DNA from: Isoperla grammatica
Taxonomy: Eukaryota > Arthropoda > Insecta > Plecoptera > Perlodidae
NCBI GenBank assembly: GCA_945910005.1
Contig: OX246741.1
Location: forward strand, 13,220,890 to 13,284,889
Reading direction: 5' to 3'
DNA length: 64,000 nucleotides
In this document: piece after piece, positions 1-12,109 of the stretch
How positions within the stretch are numbered: the first letter of the stretch is position 1
Layout of the letters: each line of letters opens with the position of its first letter
Notes under the pieces: generated by a model
Seen by the model: only the letters and a program-made list of their open reading frames with translations
The model's database searches: none
Told to the model about the DNA's origin: nothing
Program-made: the position numbers and the translations under genes

Positions 1-175
1 GAGAATGATGGAAGGTCATTTATAATGGGCGTCGTTGTTCATTGTCGATATAACGACGGCGGGGATTGTGTTGATTTGTGCGTTTAGGATAAACGTGAGC
101 TAGTACCGATAATGAGTCGAGGGAAATAGAGGCTGCAGGATGTGGAATACTAAAGGCCGGTCTTACAATCTCCTA

Positions 176-495
176 ATTCATAGGTTGCACGTACGTCACA
201 TCTTAGCGCGTGGCGGCCACATTTGTGATCAAACTTTGACGTTGCCATGGAGAAACAATTGAAGGCTGTTGTGGTAGAACTAATAAATTCTTTTTTCTTT
301 AAAATACAGCCTGTTTTTGATATACAATTGATATGTGTGGTAATTTCTTATTTTTGTAATAATGATGTTTACTTTTTAAATTCTAAATGAGGCTTATTTA
401 TTAAATTTGAATAACATTTGTCAATTACCGAGGATTGGTCCTCATCAATTGTGTCGCAATCATGGCCGCTGTGACGTCACGTGGGAACTATGAAT
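176..495. mobile_element. 320-bp TIR element (MITE-like), copy 1
   Basis: The left end reads ATTCATAGGTTGCACGTACG and the right end, reversed, reads ATTCATAGTTCCCACGTGAC, so the element has imperfect terminal inverted repeats of roughly 30-45 bp that both go on to a GCGGCCA block. A second copy of nearly the same length lies at 45853-46170, with similarity along the whole span (shared GATCAAACTTTGACG, CCATGGAGAAACAATTGAAGG and GTGACGTCACGTGGGAACT). No long open frame is present, so it is non-autonomous. I see no clean target-site duplication, so the superfamily is not assigned. Confidence 0.75.
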
Positions 496-1560
496 AGGAA
501 AGTTATTTGTAGCAATTAAGCTATTTAGAGGATTTCAAGAGTTTTGATTGGTTATTGCCATGGAGAGAACAAGCTATTTGACGAATAAGTAGTTTGGGAC
601 ATTGTAAGACTGGACCTAATACTATAAGTAGAGAGATGCGCGTGTCGGAAATATGTTATCCGCAACCTCCAAGTTAAAACTCAACCTGCAATAATTAAAG
701 AACCTTATCCGCATCCGCACCCGCACCCGCGAGATCAAAACTGCACCGCACCCGCAACCCGGCATACTTTCTGGGTGTTCTATCATTTGTGTGTGTAAAT
801 GTGTGATGTAAGCAATATACACAATATAGGGAGATCACGCTGTAATCTGATAATGAAATTGTATTCATCTCGTCAAATAATGATGTTCTTATATTTCATG
901 ATCATACTTTTATTTAAAAAAACAAAACAGTGAATGAAATATTGACTTTTTTTGAATTGTGACAAATTCCGATTTTTATCAACCTGCACCTGCAAAGTGG
1001 GCAACCCGCACCCGACCCGCAACCATAATTTATAACATTTTACCCGCACTTGAGAAGAAAAAACAGATCGTACAAAATATCGAAGAAATTAACTTGAATG
1101 CAAATACTAAAAATGTGGACGCAGACCAAACTCAAAATATTTAAACATAGATAGTCCACGATACGCTATTGTATTATAGGTACGTGGAATAAAAATACTG
1201 ATAATAAGAGGTAATCCATCCTCGGGTTGATAACATAAAACATATCTCTGCCCCCAATACAATACATTACAACTTGACACGCTCTAAAAACGAAGACTAA
1301 AAATCGGCGACGAAATTTAGAAAACATATTGTTAAGGAAAAATAAATAAAAAATTGGTCTGTACGAAAGTAAAATTTCTTTGGAATTTCCGCATGAGTAC
1401 CCGCATTCTTGGCACAACATCAATCAAAGCACCTACTTGCAGACTGTAACATGTTGATAGATTATGTGACGGTACATTACTTCAAGTGGTACAGGCCTGT
1501 GGAAGTTTTACATCTGCAAGGAAAGCAGTCTACTTGCATGGCGGACATCAGTAACACTTG
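496..1560. other. no gene seen; CCCGCA-rich patches
   Basis: No credible gene is seen. Two same-orientation patches rich in CCCGCA/CCGCAC hexamers lie at about 700-765 and 985-1025, each beside an AACCTGCA motif, which suggests a diverged local duplication or an old repeat. The short open frames here (up to 85 codons) show no family features. Confidence 0.5.
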
Positions 1561-1567
1561 TTGGTGC

Positions 1568-1601
<34 letters not shown>
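1568..1601. repeat. (GAT)n microsatellite
   Basis: This is a run of about eleven GAT/ATG trinucleotides. It gives a poly-Met run in one frame, which is not evidence of coding. A second GAT run with an AATA tract lies at 1918-1970. Confidence 0.9.
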
Positions 1602-1917
1602 CACTACACAATTGTCTAATGCAGCTTCTTCGTTCCTGTTTTTTGTTTCTAATGTATTATTTTGGATCAAGTCTTATATGTGTGTGAAGATATTATTGCC
1701 TTTCTTTTTAACACTCTTTTACCATGATTTCAACTTGTTTGTGCGTATTGTCTCTTTCACTGGAATTTTTTGTACTGTTTTTTTGTTATTGTACTTATTT
1801 CATGTGGTATTGGGACAAACACATGTGTAGTGTGTGTTCTTTGTGCTTGTTTCTGTGTTTTTATTGTTATGTTTATTATTTCACGCCAAATGGCAGAATA
1901 CGCTGTATGTTAAATAT

Positions 1918-1970
1918 TGAATAAATAAATAAATAAATAAATAAACGATGATGATGATGATGATGATGAT
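1918..1970. repeat. (AATA)n and (GAT)n tail
   Basis: An AATA run of about 24 bp is followed by a GAT run of about 24 bp, directly abutting the SINE-like body at 1974-2098. Read on the minus strand, these two simple repeats would be the 3' tail of that SINE. Confidence 0.85.
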
Positions 1971-1973
1971 TCT

Positions 1974-2098
1974 GGTTGCTTTACGTCTCTATTATTGCAA
2001 TCGTGCTATTCGAGACGATGAGGGGCGATAGATGAAGATGATGGACAGTTAAAAAAAACCCATGCCGTATGCGGGATTCGAACCCACGAACGGCTACC
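1974..2098 (-). mobile_element. tRNA-derived SINE, family with GTAAAGCAA end, copy 1
   Basis: On the minus strand this has a perfect RNA polymerase III box B (GGTTCGAATCC, plus-strand 2074-2084), then a body containing CCCCTCATCGTCTCGAATAG and GCAATAATAGAGACGTAAAG, then ATC and ATTT simple-repeat tails. The copy at 62987-63178 shares the body and the same order. The 5' tRNA-like part is truncated here. This is a SINE rather than a tRNA gene because no cloverleaf can be completed and the unrelated body follows. Confidence 0.7.
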
Positions 2099-2167
2099 CT
2101 TGTTAATAAGAAAGAAACAAAACTCTTTGTTTAATTACTGAAACAAAGCAATGGAAACATCATTCTA

Positions 2168-2178
2168 GGTTCGAATCC
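2168..2178 (+). promoter_or_regulatory. isolated pol III box B
   Basis: A perfect GGTTCGAATCC is followed by TGGTGAGGGCA, which resembles the T-arm and acceptor end of a tRNA. No matching A box or cloverleaf is evident in the preceding 70 bases, so this is probably another tRNA-derived repeat end. Confidence 0.4.
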
Positions 2179-2317
2179 TGGTGAGGGCATTCTCTTGTGG
2201 TATATCTGCATGTTTATCAATTCGACGCTACAGTCGAATTAACTATCCAGTCTAAAACAACAGATGGTTTGATATTCTTAGCTGCATAAAATGAGTCTAA
2301 AAGCACAACAAACTATT

Positions 2318-2356
2318 GATTGGTCATTGACCAATCAATCAATCAATCAATCAATC
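2318..2356. repeat. (AATC)n with small inverted repeat
   Basis: GATTGGTC, a short TTGACC spacer and AATCAATC repeats form a short hairpin that runs into six AATC tetramers. Confidence 0.8.
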
Positions 2357-3334
2357 TCAGTCTAGAAAGAGGTTTCACATGAGAAAAAAATCGCTTCAAT
2401 AAAAAAATGCAAGTAAAATGTTCTGCAAAATTATATTATAAGATGCTGTTTAGTTAGAGTATTTATAATAGAAGCTTAGTCTACTCAAAAGAAACGAAAC
2501 GGTGCGTTGTTCGTATCGAAATTAAAACGAAGTAAGAAGCTTTCCCGAGTACTTTAGAGTAATTGCCTATTGATTGAGGTGTTCAGATTCACATCAAGTT
2601 AATTAAACTGTAATTATTTTTACATCGAAAGACTTTACGTAATTGCCAATTATAAATGTCTGAGTTCATAACTGAAGTACTGTGTATACCAGTTAGGAAA
2701 ATAAAGTATGACTGTGTTTTATCATGAATGTAACGGTTTACATTTTAAGCGAGTAATTATTTTTCTCGTATATTTTCTTTTGACAGTCTTGAAAGAAATA
2801 GCTTAGTTATGAGACATGGTGGTGATGATTAAAGTCACAACAAAATGAAAAATGTGTATTTCTAGGAACAAAGTATTATGGTGAAGGAGAACACAGAAAC
2901 TTTGGTATTCCGTGAAATACCACAGAATTAATCAATCTTTCATAGAGCAAAAGGATTCACTATTATGTCTTAAATGAAACAAAAAATAAATGAAAAACCA
3001 AGTCGACAACACTTATAAATGGTAGCTAGCTGTCTACAAGTAGCGCATTGATAGTGTACAGTTTTCAGCAAGCAAATAAAACCAAGAAAAACATCTAATC
3101 AATCATGTTTAGAAACGACTCAGAAAAAACATATAAATTATAGCTTCGATGTAAACAACGGCTATGGATCCACTCAAAAAACGATCAGTACGCAGAACAT
3201 GACTGTACAATATACATAATAATAATTATGATTTTACGTAGGAATCCCTGTTATAGGGTGCACATCATCTTTATCTGATGTGCCCCTCTTCAGGTGACTA
3301 AATATAGATTATTTATCAGGGTGTTTCGATTGCT
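2357..3334. other. AT-rich, no feature seen
   Basis: I see no gene, tandem array or recognisable repeat in this stretch; stops are frequent in all frames. Confidence 0.5.
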
Positions 3335-3376
3335 GGGAAGGAATGTCCGAGGGCTATTAGTAGGACTCAACCTCAG
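3335..3376 (+). repeat. short dispersed repeat, also at 47010-47052
   Basis: The motif GGGCTATTAGTAGGACTCAA and its flanks recur as GGGGCTGTCAGTAGGACTCAA at 47010-47052, about 42 bp alignable. It abuts the separate dispersed repeat starting at 3383, but the 50.5-kb copy of that repeat lacks this part, so the two are probably independent. Confidence 0.55.
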
Positions 3377-3382
3377 AAAGAA

Positions 3383-3632
3383 GTTACCGTTGGTTAGAGT
3401 AGATTGGAAGGTTCAAAAGTTTGTGTTACAGCTTTCTTCTTCTCGTCAACTGCTCAACAGTTATGCAGGTTAGTGGGGGAACCCATATGAACGGTACCAA
3501 ATATACACAGTCCTTTCGGATGGGATCTAAAGTCGATGGTCCCTTTGCTACTGTTCGACAGGAGTAGGTTACGTGTCAGTACCAGGTTTCCCCTCCTCCC
3601 TCCTTCAATTATCATCATTCATCAAACACCAT
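3383..3632 (+). mobile_element. dispersed 250-300 bp repeat, copy 1
   Basis: It begins GTTACCGTTGGTTAGAG and carries CCTTTCGGATGGGA, a TCGATGGTCCC block, TTCGACAGGAGTAGG and a ...CCCCTCCTCCCT...CATTCATCA end. The copy at 50524-50828 matches throughout, roughly 80 percent by eye, and extends into an AATAAAGTAAAGTAAG tail. The simple-repeat tail and small size suggest a SINE or a truncated LINE end. I recall the TTCGGATGGGACGT motif from other invertebrate repeats, but that is unverified. Confidence 0.65.
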
Positions 3633-5336
3633 TTATTAAATCATAGTGAGACCTCGGTCAAGTTGCTGATAGAAAATAAATAATTGAATACAAGAATATT
3701 ATTATACCAGAAGAACGAGATCGAAACATTGAAAACGTCGATAAAGTTGCGACATCACAGTAAACCGCTGATGTTACGACTCCTAAAATGTGAACACGCC
3801 TGTTGTTATGTTTAAGAAAAAAGAAACCAACCAAATTTCCCCCAGGAACGTGTTATAATAATGTTGGTTTTATAAGCAGGAAATGGCGTGAAGAAAACAA
3901 AAGACGACCGACTGACGAAACTTAGCAAGGTAACGACGTTACATTACGCGAGTATCTATACAATTCTTTGTGGCACTTTTCGAGGAGTCTTTTATTCCCT
4001 TCTTTCTGGTTGGTATTTCTCATTATTCTCCACGATGTTCCAAGTCTAATGTTCCACCGTGGGCTAAGAACGGACACGGAAAAGGCGGAGCGCTCAAGAC
4101 TCAACCCGGGTATCGGAACAACAGAGCGAACTTGGAAGACGGCACCGCAACAATGTGGCGCCGCAAGCACACCGAATAGAATTATGCGGCCGTAATAGTG
4201 AAAAAGTACTTTCTGCAGGAAGTGGGTTTTAAAAACAATTACATTCTCATTGAGATGGAAATATTCTTATATCTAAATCCACATGCATGTTTGTTCATAT
4301 TGATCGGTTTTTGTGAGAGAAAACTATGAAATGTTACCCTCTATTATATGGGATTTAATCCTCAGTTCCATCTCCCCCAACTGTAAACAAATTAGAAGAG
4401 CGACACGCGAGAATACGTACGAACACATTACACAAAAAATAGCAATTACCACCAACCATGTGGTGAATTATGGTGTCATATTCATTTTCGTGTATCAAGG
4501 GTAATCGGATGTAATTTGATAAATAATGTTGTACTTCTAAATACTAAATGTCCCAGTGTTAATAGAACGAGGAGATGTGACGGGGTTCGTCAGTTCTCTA
4601 CAAAGAGCTGTGAAACAAACCACCCGACCTAGTTTATTGTTACACTAAATGCGACGACACCAGTTTGCAATTTAACACATACTCCTGAAACCCGGCAAAA
4701 GATTAGGGGTAATTATTAAAAAATCGCTCTCGAAATCTAAAAACATGCTGTATCGCGTTTTACTCGTAAAAAAACTCCAGGCTCAAATAAATGAACTGTT
4801 CTCGGAAAATTTGCCACGTGTAATAAACCGCTGCAAAACAGGTCACGTAAAACAGTCTTATCTGTGGGACGTACTAATACTTCTCTCGAAATTGCGGTCT
4901 TCACACTTTATACGTACCCTCATCACCCCTCCCCCCTACACACCTAACGCATCGCACCCCTCACTGTCCCCTTGTGAGGGGTGAGCTACCTATGATGCCT
5001 TTCTAAGTTGTAATTGCTTTTCTCCCGAGTGTCAAGTAACCATCCTTATAAATAGTAATGATAATAACTATAAAAATCGTGCTATTAGGCCTATATCAAA
5101 TAAAAACAGAATGGTTACATAAAAAATATAGAGAAACTCATATGACTAATTACTAATACACTACAATGACCACGACTCTACACTAATTGTAACTTATGCT
5201 GGAGTAACATGATTGCAATGATAGAAACGTAAAGTAACACAACACAGCACAACAAAACAGCAAGACAACAACAACTACTTTTAACTAGGCACGACGTTAC
5301 GAATCTCCTGCTAAATATTTAATAAGATACTAAGTT
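3633..5336. other. no gene seen; short CpG-richer patch
   Basis: Bases 4060-4190 are richer in CpG and are open in three frames on both strands, up to 82 codons, but no family is recognised. A small C-rich hairpin (CCCCTCAC / GTGAGGGG) lies near 4957-4981. The rest is AT-rich with nothing identified. Confidence 0.4.
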
Positions 5337-5389
5337 GTTTTCACCGTGGCAACATGACCAACGGAAAGAATGGTTGCCAAGGTGAAAAC
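5337..5389. repeat. 17-bp inverted repeat hairpin
   Basis: GTTTTCACCGTGGCAAC and its reverse complement, with one mismatch, flank a 19-base loop. It is not near a candidate gene end; a minimal MITE or a transcription-associated hairpin are both possible. Confidence 0.7.
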
Positions 5390-5769
5390 TAGTAAGAAGC
5401 TTTCTAAATATTTCATAATTAGGCACTAATTAACATACGTAGATATTCAGCTAATACTCTTGTTCCTTTCAGATAATACAGGAAAGTCTAGCATTTAACC
5501 TATATTGCTGCCTACATTATATTCTTATCCTCTTCCATCTTCTCTGCTACCGGAAATTACATTTATGTAAGGTTTCTTTCAGAGCAGACAGGAATCATCT
5601 ACCTTTTAACCAATTTTACTTAAATTATTGTATTCTAAGTCGCAGCCGCGCTTTCTAAGGCGAAGTTACGTCTAAAACACAAACACGATAGTAAAGGTGG
5701 GACGACGATGAAGATACATGAGCGCTGTGTAGGTGTAAGTCAACCCTCGCGTAGGAGGGAAGGATGTCG

Positions 5770-8590
5770 CATCGCATGTAGTCTACAGTTGCTTCTAATG
5801 TTTGGTTGCTTCTACTTGTCGAGAAGCAACCACATCGCATGTAGTCTACAGTTGCTTCTAATGTCTGGTTGCTTTTGCTTGTTGAGAAGCAACCACATCG
5901 CATGTAGTGTACGGTTGCTTCTAATGTTTGGTTGCTTCAAATGTTTGGTTGCTTCTACTTGTCGAGAAGCAACCACATCACATGTACTGTACGGTTGCTT
6001 CTAATGTTTGGTTGCTTCTGCTTGTCGAGAAGCAACCACATTGCATGTAGTGTACAGTTGCTTCTAATGTTTGGTTGCTTCTGCTTGTCGAGAAGCAACC
6101 ACATCGCATGTAGTGTACAGTTGCTTCTAATGTTTGGTTGCTTCTTCTTGTCGAGAAGCAACCACATCGCATGTACTGTACGGTTGCTTCAAATTTTTGG
6201 TTGCTTCTGATTGTCAAGAAGCAACCACATCACATGTAGTGTACAGTTGCTTCTAATGTTTGGTTGCTTCTAATGTTTGGTTGCTTCTGCTTGTTGAGAG
6301 GCAACCACATCGCATGTACTGTACGGTTGCTTCTAATGTTTGGTTGCTTCTGCTTGTCGAGAAGCAACCACATCGCATGTACTGTACGGTTGCTTCTAAT
6401 GTTTGGTTGCTTCTGCTTGTCGAGAAGCAACCACATCACATGTACTGTACGGTTGCTTCTAATGTTTGGTTGCTTCTGCTTGTCGAGAAGCAGCCACATC
6501 ACATGTACTGTACGGTTGCTTCTTATGTTTGGTTGCTTCTACTTGTCGAGAAGCTACCACATCTCATGTACTGTACGGTTGCTTCTAATGTTTGGTTGCT
6601 TCTACTTGTCGAGAAGCAGCCACATCTCATGTACTGTACGGTTGCTTCTAATGTTTGGTTGCTTCTACTTGTCGAGAAGCAACCACATCACATGTACTGT
6701 ACGGATGCTTCTAATGTTTGGTTGCTTCTACTTGTCGAGAAGCAGCCACATCTCATGTACTGTACGGTTGCTTCTAATGTTTTGTTGCTTCTACTTGTTG
6801 AGAAGCAGCCACATCACATGTACTGTACGGTTGCTTCTAATGTTTGGTTGCTTCTACTTGTTGAGAAGCAGCCACATCTCATGTACTGTACGGTTGCTTC
6901 TAATGTTTGGTTGCTTCTACTTGTCGAGAAGCAGCCACATCTCATGTACTGTACGGTTGCTTCTAATGTTTGGTTGCTTCTACTTGTTGAGAAGCAGCCA
7001 CATCTCATGTACTGTACGGTTGCTTCTAATGTTTGGTTGCTTCTACTTGTTGAGAAGCAGCCACATCTCATGTACTGTACGGTTGCTTCTAATGTTTGGT
7101 TGCTTCTACTTGTTGAGAAGCAGCCACATCTCATGTACTGTACGGTTGCTTCTAATGTTTGGTTGCTTCTACTTGTCGAGAAGCAGCCACATCTCATGTA
7201 CTGTACGGTTGCTTCTAATGTTTGGTTGCTTCTACTTGTTGAGAAGCAGCCACATCACATGTACTGTACGGTTGCTTCTAACGTTTGGTTGCTTCAACTT
7301 GTCGAGAAGCAGCCACATCACATGTACTGTACGGTTGCTTCTAATGTTTGGTTGCTTCTACTTGTCGAGAAGCAGCCACATCACATGTACTGTACGGTTG
7401 CTTCTAATGTTTGGTTGCTTCTACTTTTCGAGAAGCAGCCACATCACATGTACTGTACGGTTGCTTCTAATGTTTGGTTGCTTCTACTTGTCGAGAAGCT
7501 ACCACATCTCATGTACTGTACGGTTGCTTCTAATGTTTGGTTGCTTCTACTTGTCGAGAAGCTACCACATCTCATGTACTGTACGGTTGCTTCTAATGTT
7601 TGGTTGCTTCTACTTGTCGAGAAGCTACCACATCTCATGTACTGTACGGTTGCTTCTAATGTTTGGTTGCTTCTACTTGTCGAGAAGCTACCACATCTCA
7701 TGTACTGTACGGTTGCTTCTAATGTTTGGTTGCTTCTAATGTTTGGTTGCTTCTACTTGTCGAGAAGCAGCCACATCACATGTACTGTACGGTTGCTTCT
7801 AATGTTTGGTTGCTTCTACTTGTCGAGAAGCAGCCACATCACATGTACTGTACGGTTGCTTCTAATGTTTGGTTGCTTCTAATGTTTGGTTGCTTCTAAT
7901 GTTTGGTTGCTTCTAATGTTTGGTTGCTTCTAATGTTTGGTTGCTTCTAATGTTTGGTTGCTTCTAATGTTTGGTTGCTTCTAATGTTTGGTTGCTTCTA
8001 ATGTTTGGTTGCTTCTAATGTTTGGTTGCTTCTACTTGTTGAGAAGCAGCCACATCACATGTACTGTACGGTTGCTTCTAATGTTTGGTTGCTTCTACTT
8101 GTCGAGAAGCAGCCACATCACATGTACTGTACGGTTGCTTCTAATGTTTGGTTGCTTCTAATGTTTGGTTGCTTCTAAGCTTTGGTTGCTTCTAATGTTT
8201 GGTTGCTTCTACTTGTCGAGAAGCAACCACATCGCATGTACTGTACGGTTGCTTCTAATGTTTGGTTGCTTCTAATGTTTGGTTGCTTCTAATGTTTGGT
8301 TGCTTCTAATGTTTGGTTGCTTCTAATGTTTGGTTGCTTCTACTTGTTGAGAAGCAGCCACATCACATGTACTGTACGGTTGCTTCTAATGTTTGGTTGC
8401 TTCTACTTGTCGAGAAGCAGCCACATCACATGTACTGTACGGTTGCTTCTAATGTTTGGTTGCTTCTAATGTTTGGTTGCTTCTAATGTTTGGTTGCTTC
8501 TACTTGTCGAGAAGCAACCACATCGCTTGTACTGTACGGTTGCTTCTAATGTTTGGTTGCTTCTACTTGTCGAGAAGCTACCACATCTCA
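5770..8590. repeat. 63-bp satellite with phased 17-bp sub-units
   Basis: About 39 units of 63 bp are arranged head to tail. Each contains a hairpin of GGTTGCTTCT, an 8-base loop and AGAAGCAACC (variants AGAAGCAGCC and AGAAGCTACC), plus the palindrome GTACTGTAC. A 17-bp sub-unit (GGTTGCTTCTAATGTTT) is part of each unit and is also inserted on its own as extra copies. Spacing between successive hairpins is always 63 + 17n: mostly 63, with 80 three times, and 216, 114, 131 and 97 once each. Because 63 is divisible by three, frames stay open for up to 540 codons on the plus strand; these are artefacts of the repeat, not genes. Blocks of identical neighbours, such as the four units ending near 7700 with AGCTACC, indicate recent local homogenisation. 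Confidence 0.97.
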
Positions 8591-11512
8591 GACAGAATAA
8601 GCTATAAAACAAAGCACATTTTTTCTCGTACATTCGAGGTGGATGAAACAGCTCAACGATAAAACGTGCGAAATAGAATCCGTCATTTTCTACAAAACTA
8701 TTTGTTTCGTTTTTTTTTTCATCGTGATGAAGTGAAAAACGTCAACACATTCCAGACTCAAACCATAAAAGAAACTTTACGTTGTATTCAGTTTAGATAC
8801 TTCTTTCTCAACGTACATGTGTGTATACAGTCATTGCTTTCTGGTACTTTATACATTTAAATTCCTTCATTTCAGAATCGTTTACCATCACCCAACTCTT
8901 CCTTCAAACCTCGGTCGCACCTTTGTGTATTTCTCCACAACGTCTCCAACGTATGTCTCAATGACACGCTACACATCGAGTGTAAAATGTGCCCTTCTTC
9001 AGGTACGTTATAGGCTGTTTTGATGGTAGTAATGCATGGTCCGCACTTGTCATTTAACTGACTCATTTAAATGGGAGACTAATTTAAAGGACTCAAGAAA
9101 AGTCGATACTCGACCTAGTTAAATGATCATCCACTTAAATGTCTGCAGATCCCTATATTAGATGTCTCACGATTGCCTTAAATCTTTTTCGCTAGTAGAA
9201 TTTAGTTACAGTAACCTACTTTACCTACTTTTCACGCCTAACGTATTAGGCTTTCGAAGGTGTTTCAATTTTTCCAGGTTTGGGGTTTTCCTGTGTCCTA
9301 CCCACAACATCAAATTTGCTTTCTATTTCTTTGTTTGACTACATAACTCAGCAACTATTGAGCATTGAGCAGCCAAAGTTTCCAAACCCCATCATTTACT
9401 AACAGGTAGTAACACAGATCTATTCCTTCCGCCATTTTTGATCCAGACAGTGTACATGTTCCGTCAAATTAGAAACATATTAGTAAAACACCCGTTTTGC
9501 TTGTTACACTACCACCAGTTACATTCTGCCACATCGTTAGATCAGCAAAAACTACCCCAAGTTGGCTAACCAATAAGATGATCGTGACGTCATTACTCAC
9601 TTACCATCCATGCATGAAACTCGAAACGTGGCCCATTCAACCGGACATAACTACCCAAGGCAAGTCTGGGCAAGCGACCGAACATCGCGGCGTCACCAGC
9701 GCTATTTCAACTAAAGCATAGTTTTAGCATAGTTGTAACATAGTTGCGTTAGTGCTTTGGCGCGGCCGGTTCATTTCCAGACGGATGCGTCGGGACGCTT
9801 CACTGTCTGCATGGATTGAATTACGTCAAAGAGGAACGAGGCTGTCTCTGTCAATGATACCGAGCTGGAAGGAGTTAACATTTAGGTGTAATTCTAGTTT
9901 ACCTGCCATTCAGAAATCACCTGGGACGTTGCAATCGAGTTTCGGGGTTGTATTATATATATATAAAGATGTGGACTTCAATTTTGGTGCAAGATCTCAT
10001 CTTCAAAATCAAAGGATACTAATTTTACCAAAGAGCAGCACTTTAACACCTCAGAAAACTAATCAACCGTAAATTTCAATAGAGAACCACAGACCTTTCC
10101 TGCATTACAAAATCTATACAACGATGACTGACCATACACCGGGAGCCGATCGAGAATGTACGAATGGCCGCTCGATGTAATGAAAGCGTGGCAACCCTGT
10201 AGCGCGCAGGTAGATAATATGAGGAGTGTCTACCTGCTGTACCCCACTTATTCTGCCTCAGTGGAGAGCGGCATATTTCGCCTTGCACCTAAATTGAAGT
10301 CTAAGTCTTGACGGATGGGGAGGAGGGGTGGTCTTTATGTAATTTTAAATAACTGAATAGAATAGACAGCATATAAATAAAATAAATAAAATACAGTAGT
10401 AATTATGACAAGAGTATTCAATACAGATACGCGCTTTGATATTTTCAAAGAAGTATCCATTCGCTTAACGAGAGTGTTTCTTACAAGTTCTTCGATTATA
10501 CGTTTGTTTTTTCTTGCGAATTTTCTAGAAAAAATATCACATGTTGCAAGAGAAAATAAGGTATCTTAGCAGTTCTTTCATTATTCTTCCTGTAGTTAAC
10601 TAAACCGCTTCAAAAGACCCTTTGACGCTAAGAGCAGCAATCCTTTGAAGATTATATTCTTTGAGGAAAATAGCATACAAAGTTTCAAATACTCGACTTG
10701 AAAAGAAAAATCTACATCAGAAATGTACAATAATGTAGAAATATTCGTTAGCCACTGATAAATGATTTAGTTAAGCTGTTCGTTACGTTGTATCTCACAT
10801 AACCATCACTTAAAGAGTATTCCAGTGAACCGAGGGCCAAACTATGCGCAAATGTCTGAGGTTTGTGGAACCTATACTCTATGAGATGTAGGCGCGAGCT
10901 TATGTCAAGGTATAATGGTATTACTTGATTTGTTTTTTCAATCATCTATCATGTCATTCATTCATTTTTTCATATTGTCATCTGTCACATCATATGAAGA
11001 TAAGAATTTGCAGGCATGCCATGTTATTTTTACTCGATACAAAATTTTAAATATACACTCCCTAACCCATTCTTTCCAGGTTGCACAAAACATAGCACTT
11101 ATAGGTGTAATTACTTTTGGACTCAATGTACTGTACTATAAGTAGGGTTTTGAGGTGGATAATTTCCGGCAGGAGAAATAGATACTGTTAAGAGTGATGA
11201 TAAGGCCACTCAATAAAGACTAGATGCAATCTGGTAGCAAGCAAATAAACTTCTATGAGCGGGAGATTACTCATCGTTGATTTGTTGAAACCATCAATGG
11301 CGCAGATAAGGGGGTAGCATAGCAGCGCTATCTATTGTTAGTTTGAGTCTTCTAACAAATAGCTATTTTTCGCTCGCTTTCTATCCGTGGATCGGGTTTG
11401 AACGTTCCACATTATTTCCACTTTCCGCCCATCAATTGCCGTCTCTAGTTTCAAAACATGTGCTGGATTACTTGTTGTATTTACTCCAATTCTTCTTTTT
11501 ACCCTTCAATAA
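8591..11512. other. no gene seen
   Basis: Nothing convincing is found. The longest open frame here is 106 codons (9752-10072, plus); its start is Arg-rich and it matches no family I know. A short (TA)n lies at 9955-9965. No tandem array or clear TIR element is seen. Confidence 0.4.
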
Positions 11513-11592
11513 TTATATTAAATAAATAAATTGGTATTTATTATCTACCCACTCAGTTAAAGTATACGTAACTGGCTTTCAGTAGGGGACAT
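11513..11592 (-). repeat. ACTCAG-family dispersed repeat, diverged copy
   Basis: AATAAATAAAT is followed by TCTACCCACTCAGT and a TCAGTAGGGGAC block. This is the arrangement found at 26525-26600 and, inverted, at 38841-38936. Read on the minus strand the element ends in a (TTTA)n tail, as a SINE or LINE 3' end would. Confidence 0.5.
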
Positions 11593-12109
11593 TACACATT
11601 GCATTATACATGATGCATGTTTCTCTGTGTAGACGGTGCACTATAAGACGCAATAAAAAAGACACAAGATAAATACAAATAATATTGTTTAATATTATTT
11701 CGTGTCTCTAAATATGTACGATCCCCCGTTTCACTAAACTAAATGTTGCCAAAACCTTTTTTCTCCGTATTCTCCTCCAAATACTTCCAAATATCTTTGA
11801 ATACATCTCGAAACTATAACTAGAATGTATAAACACTGACTCATATGTTCCCCACAAAACAACATTTAACTAGCTCACTTTCTATGGTTTCACATTGTGT
11901 TCTATGCTATTATCGTGTGTGCAACTTGACCCGTGTGGACAAAGCAGCGACCAATGGGAAATCAGAATGGTGAATTCGACGTTGAAGGACAATGTACCAA
12001 AACGTTGGCCATTCAAATGGGTTACTAAAGCAACGGGGCTGGCCCTCATCGAATCGAAACCGTTAGGTAAATGGAAACAAATACATTAGATGAAATTGAT
12101 GACATTTTT

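Noticed and set aside
6260..7882. Open frame of 540 codons on the plus strand, with parallel frames of 491 (plus) and 127 (minus) codons
   Set aside because: It is a by-product of a 63-bp satellite whose length is a multiple of three; several frames are open at once and none has codon-level conservation.
5770..8590. CRISPR-like array
   Set aside because: There are no unique spacers; the whole unit repeats, and the context is eukaryotic.
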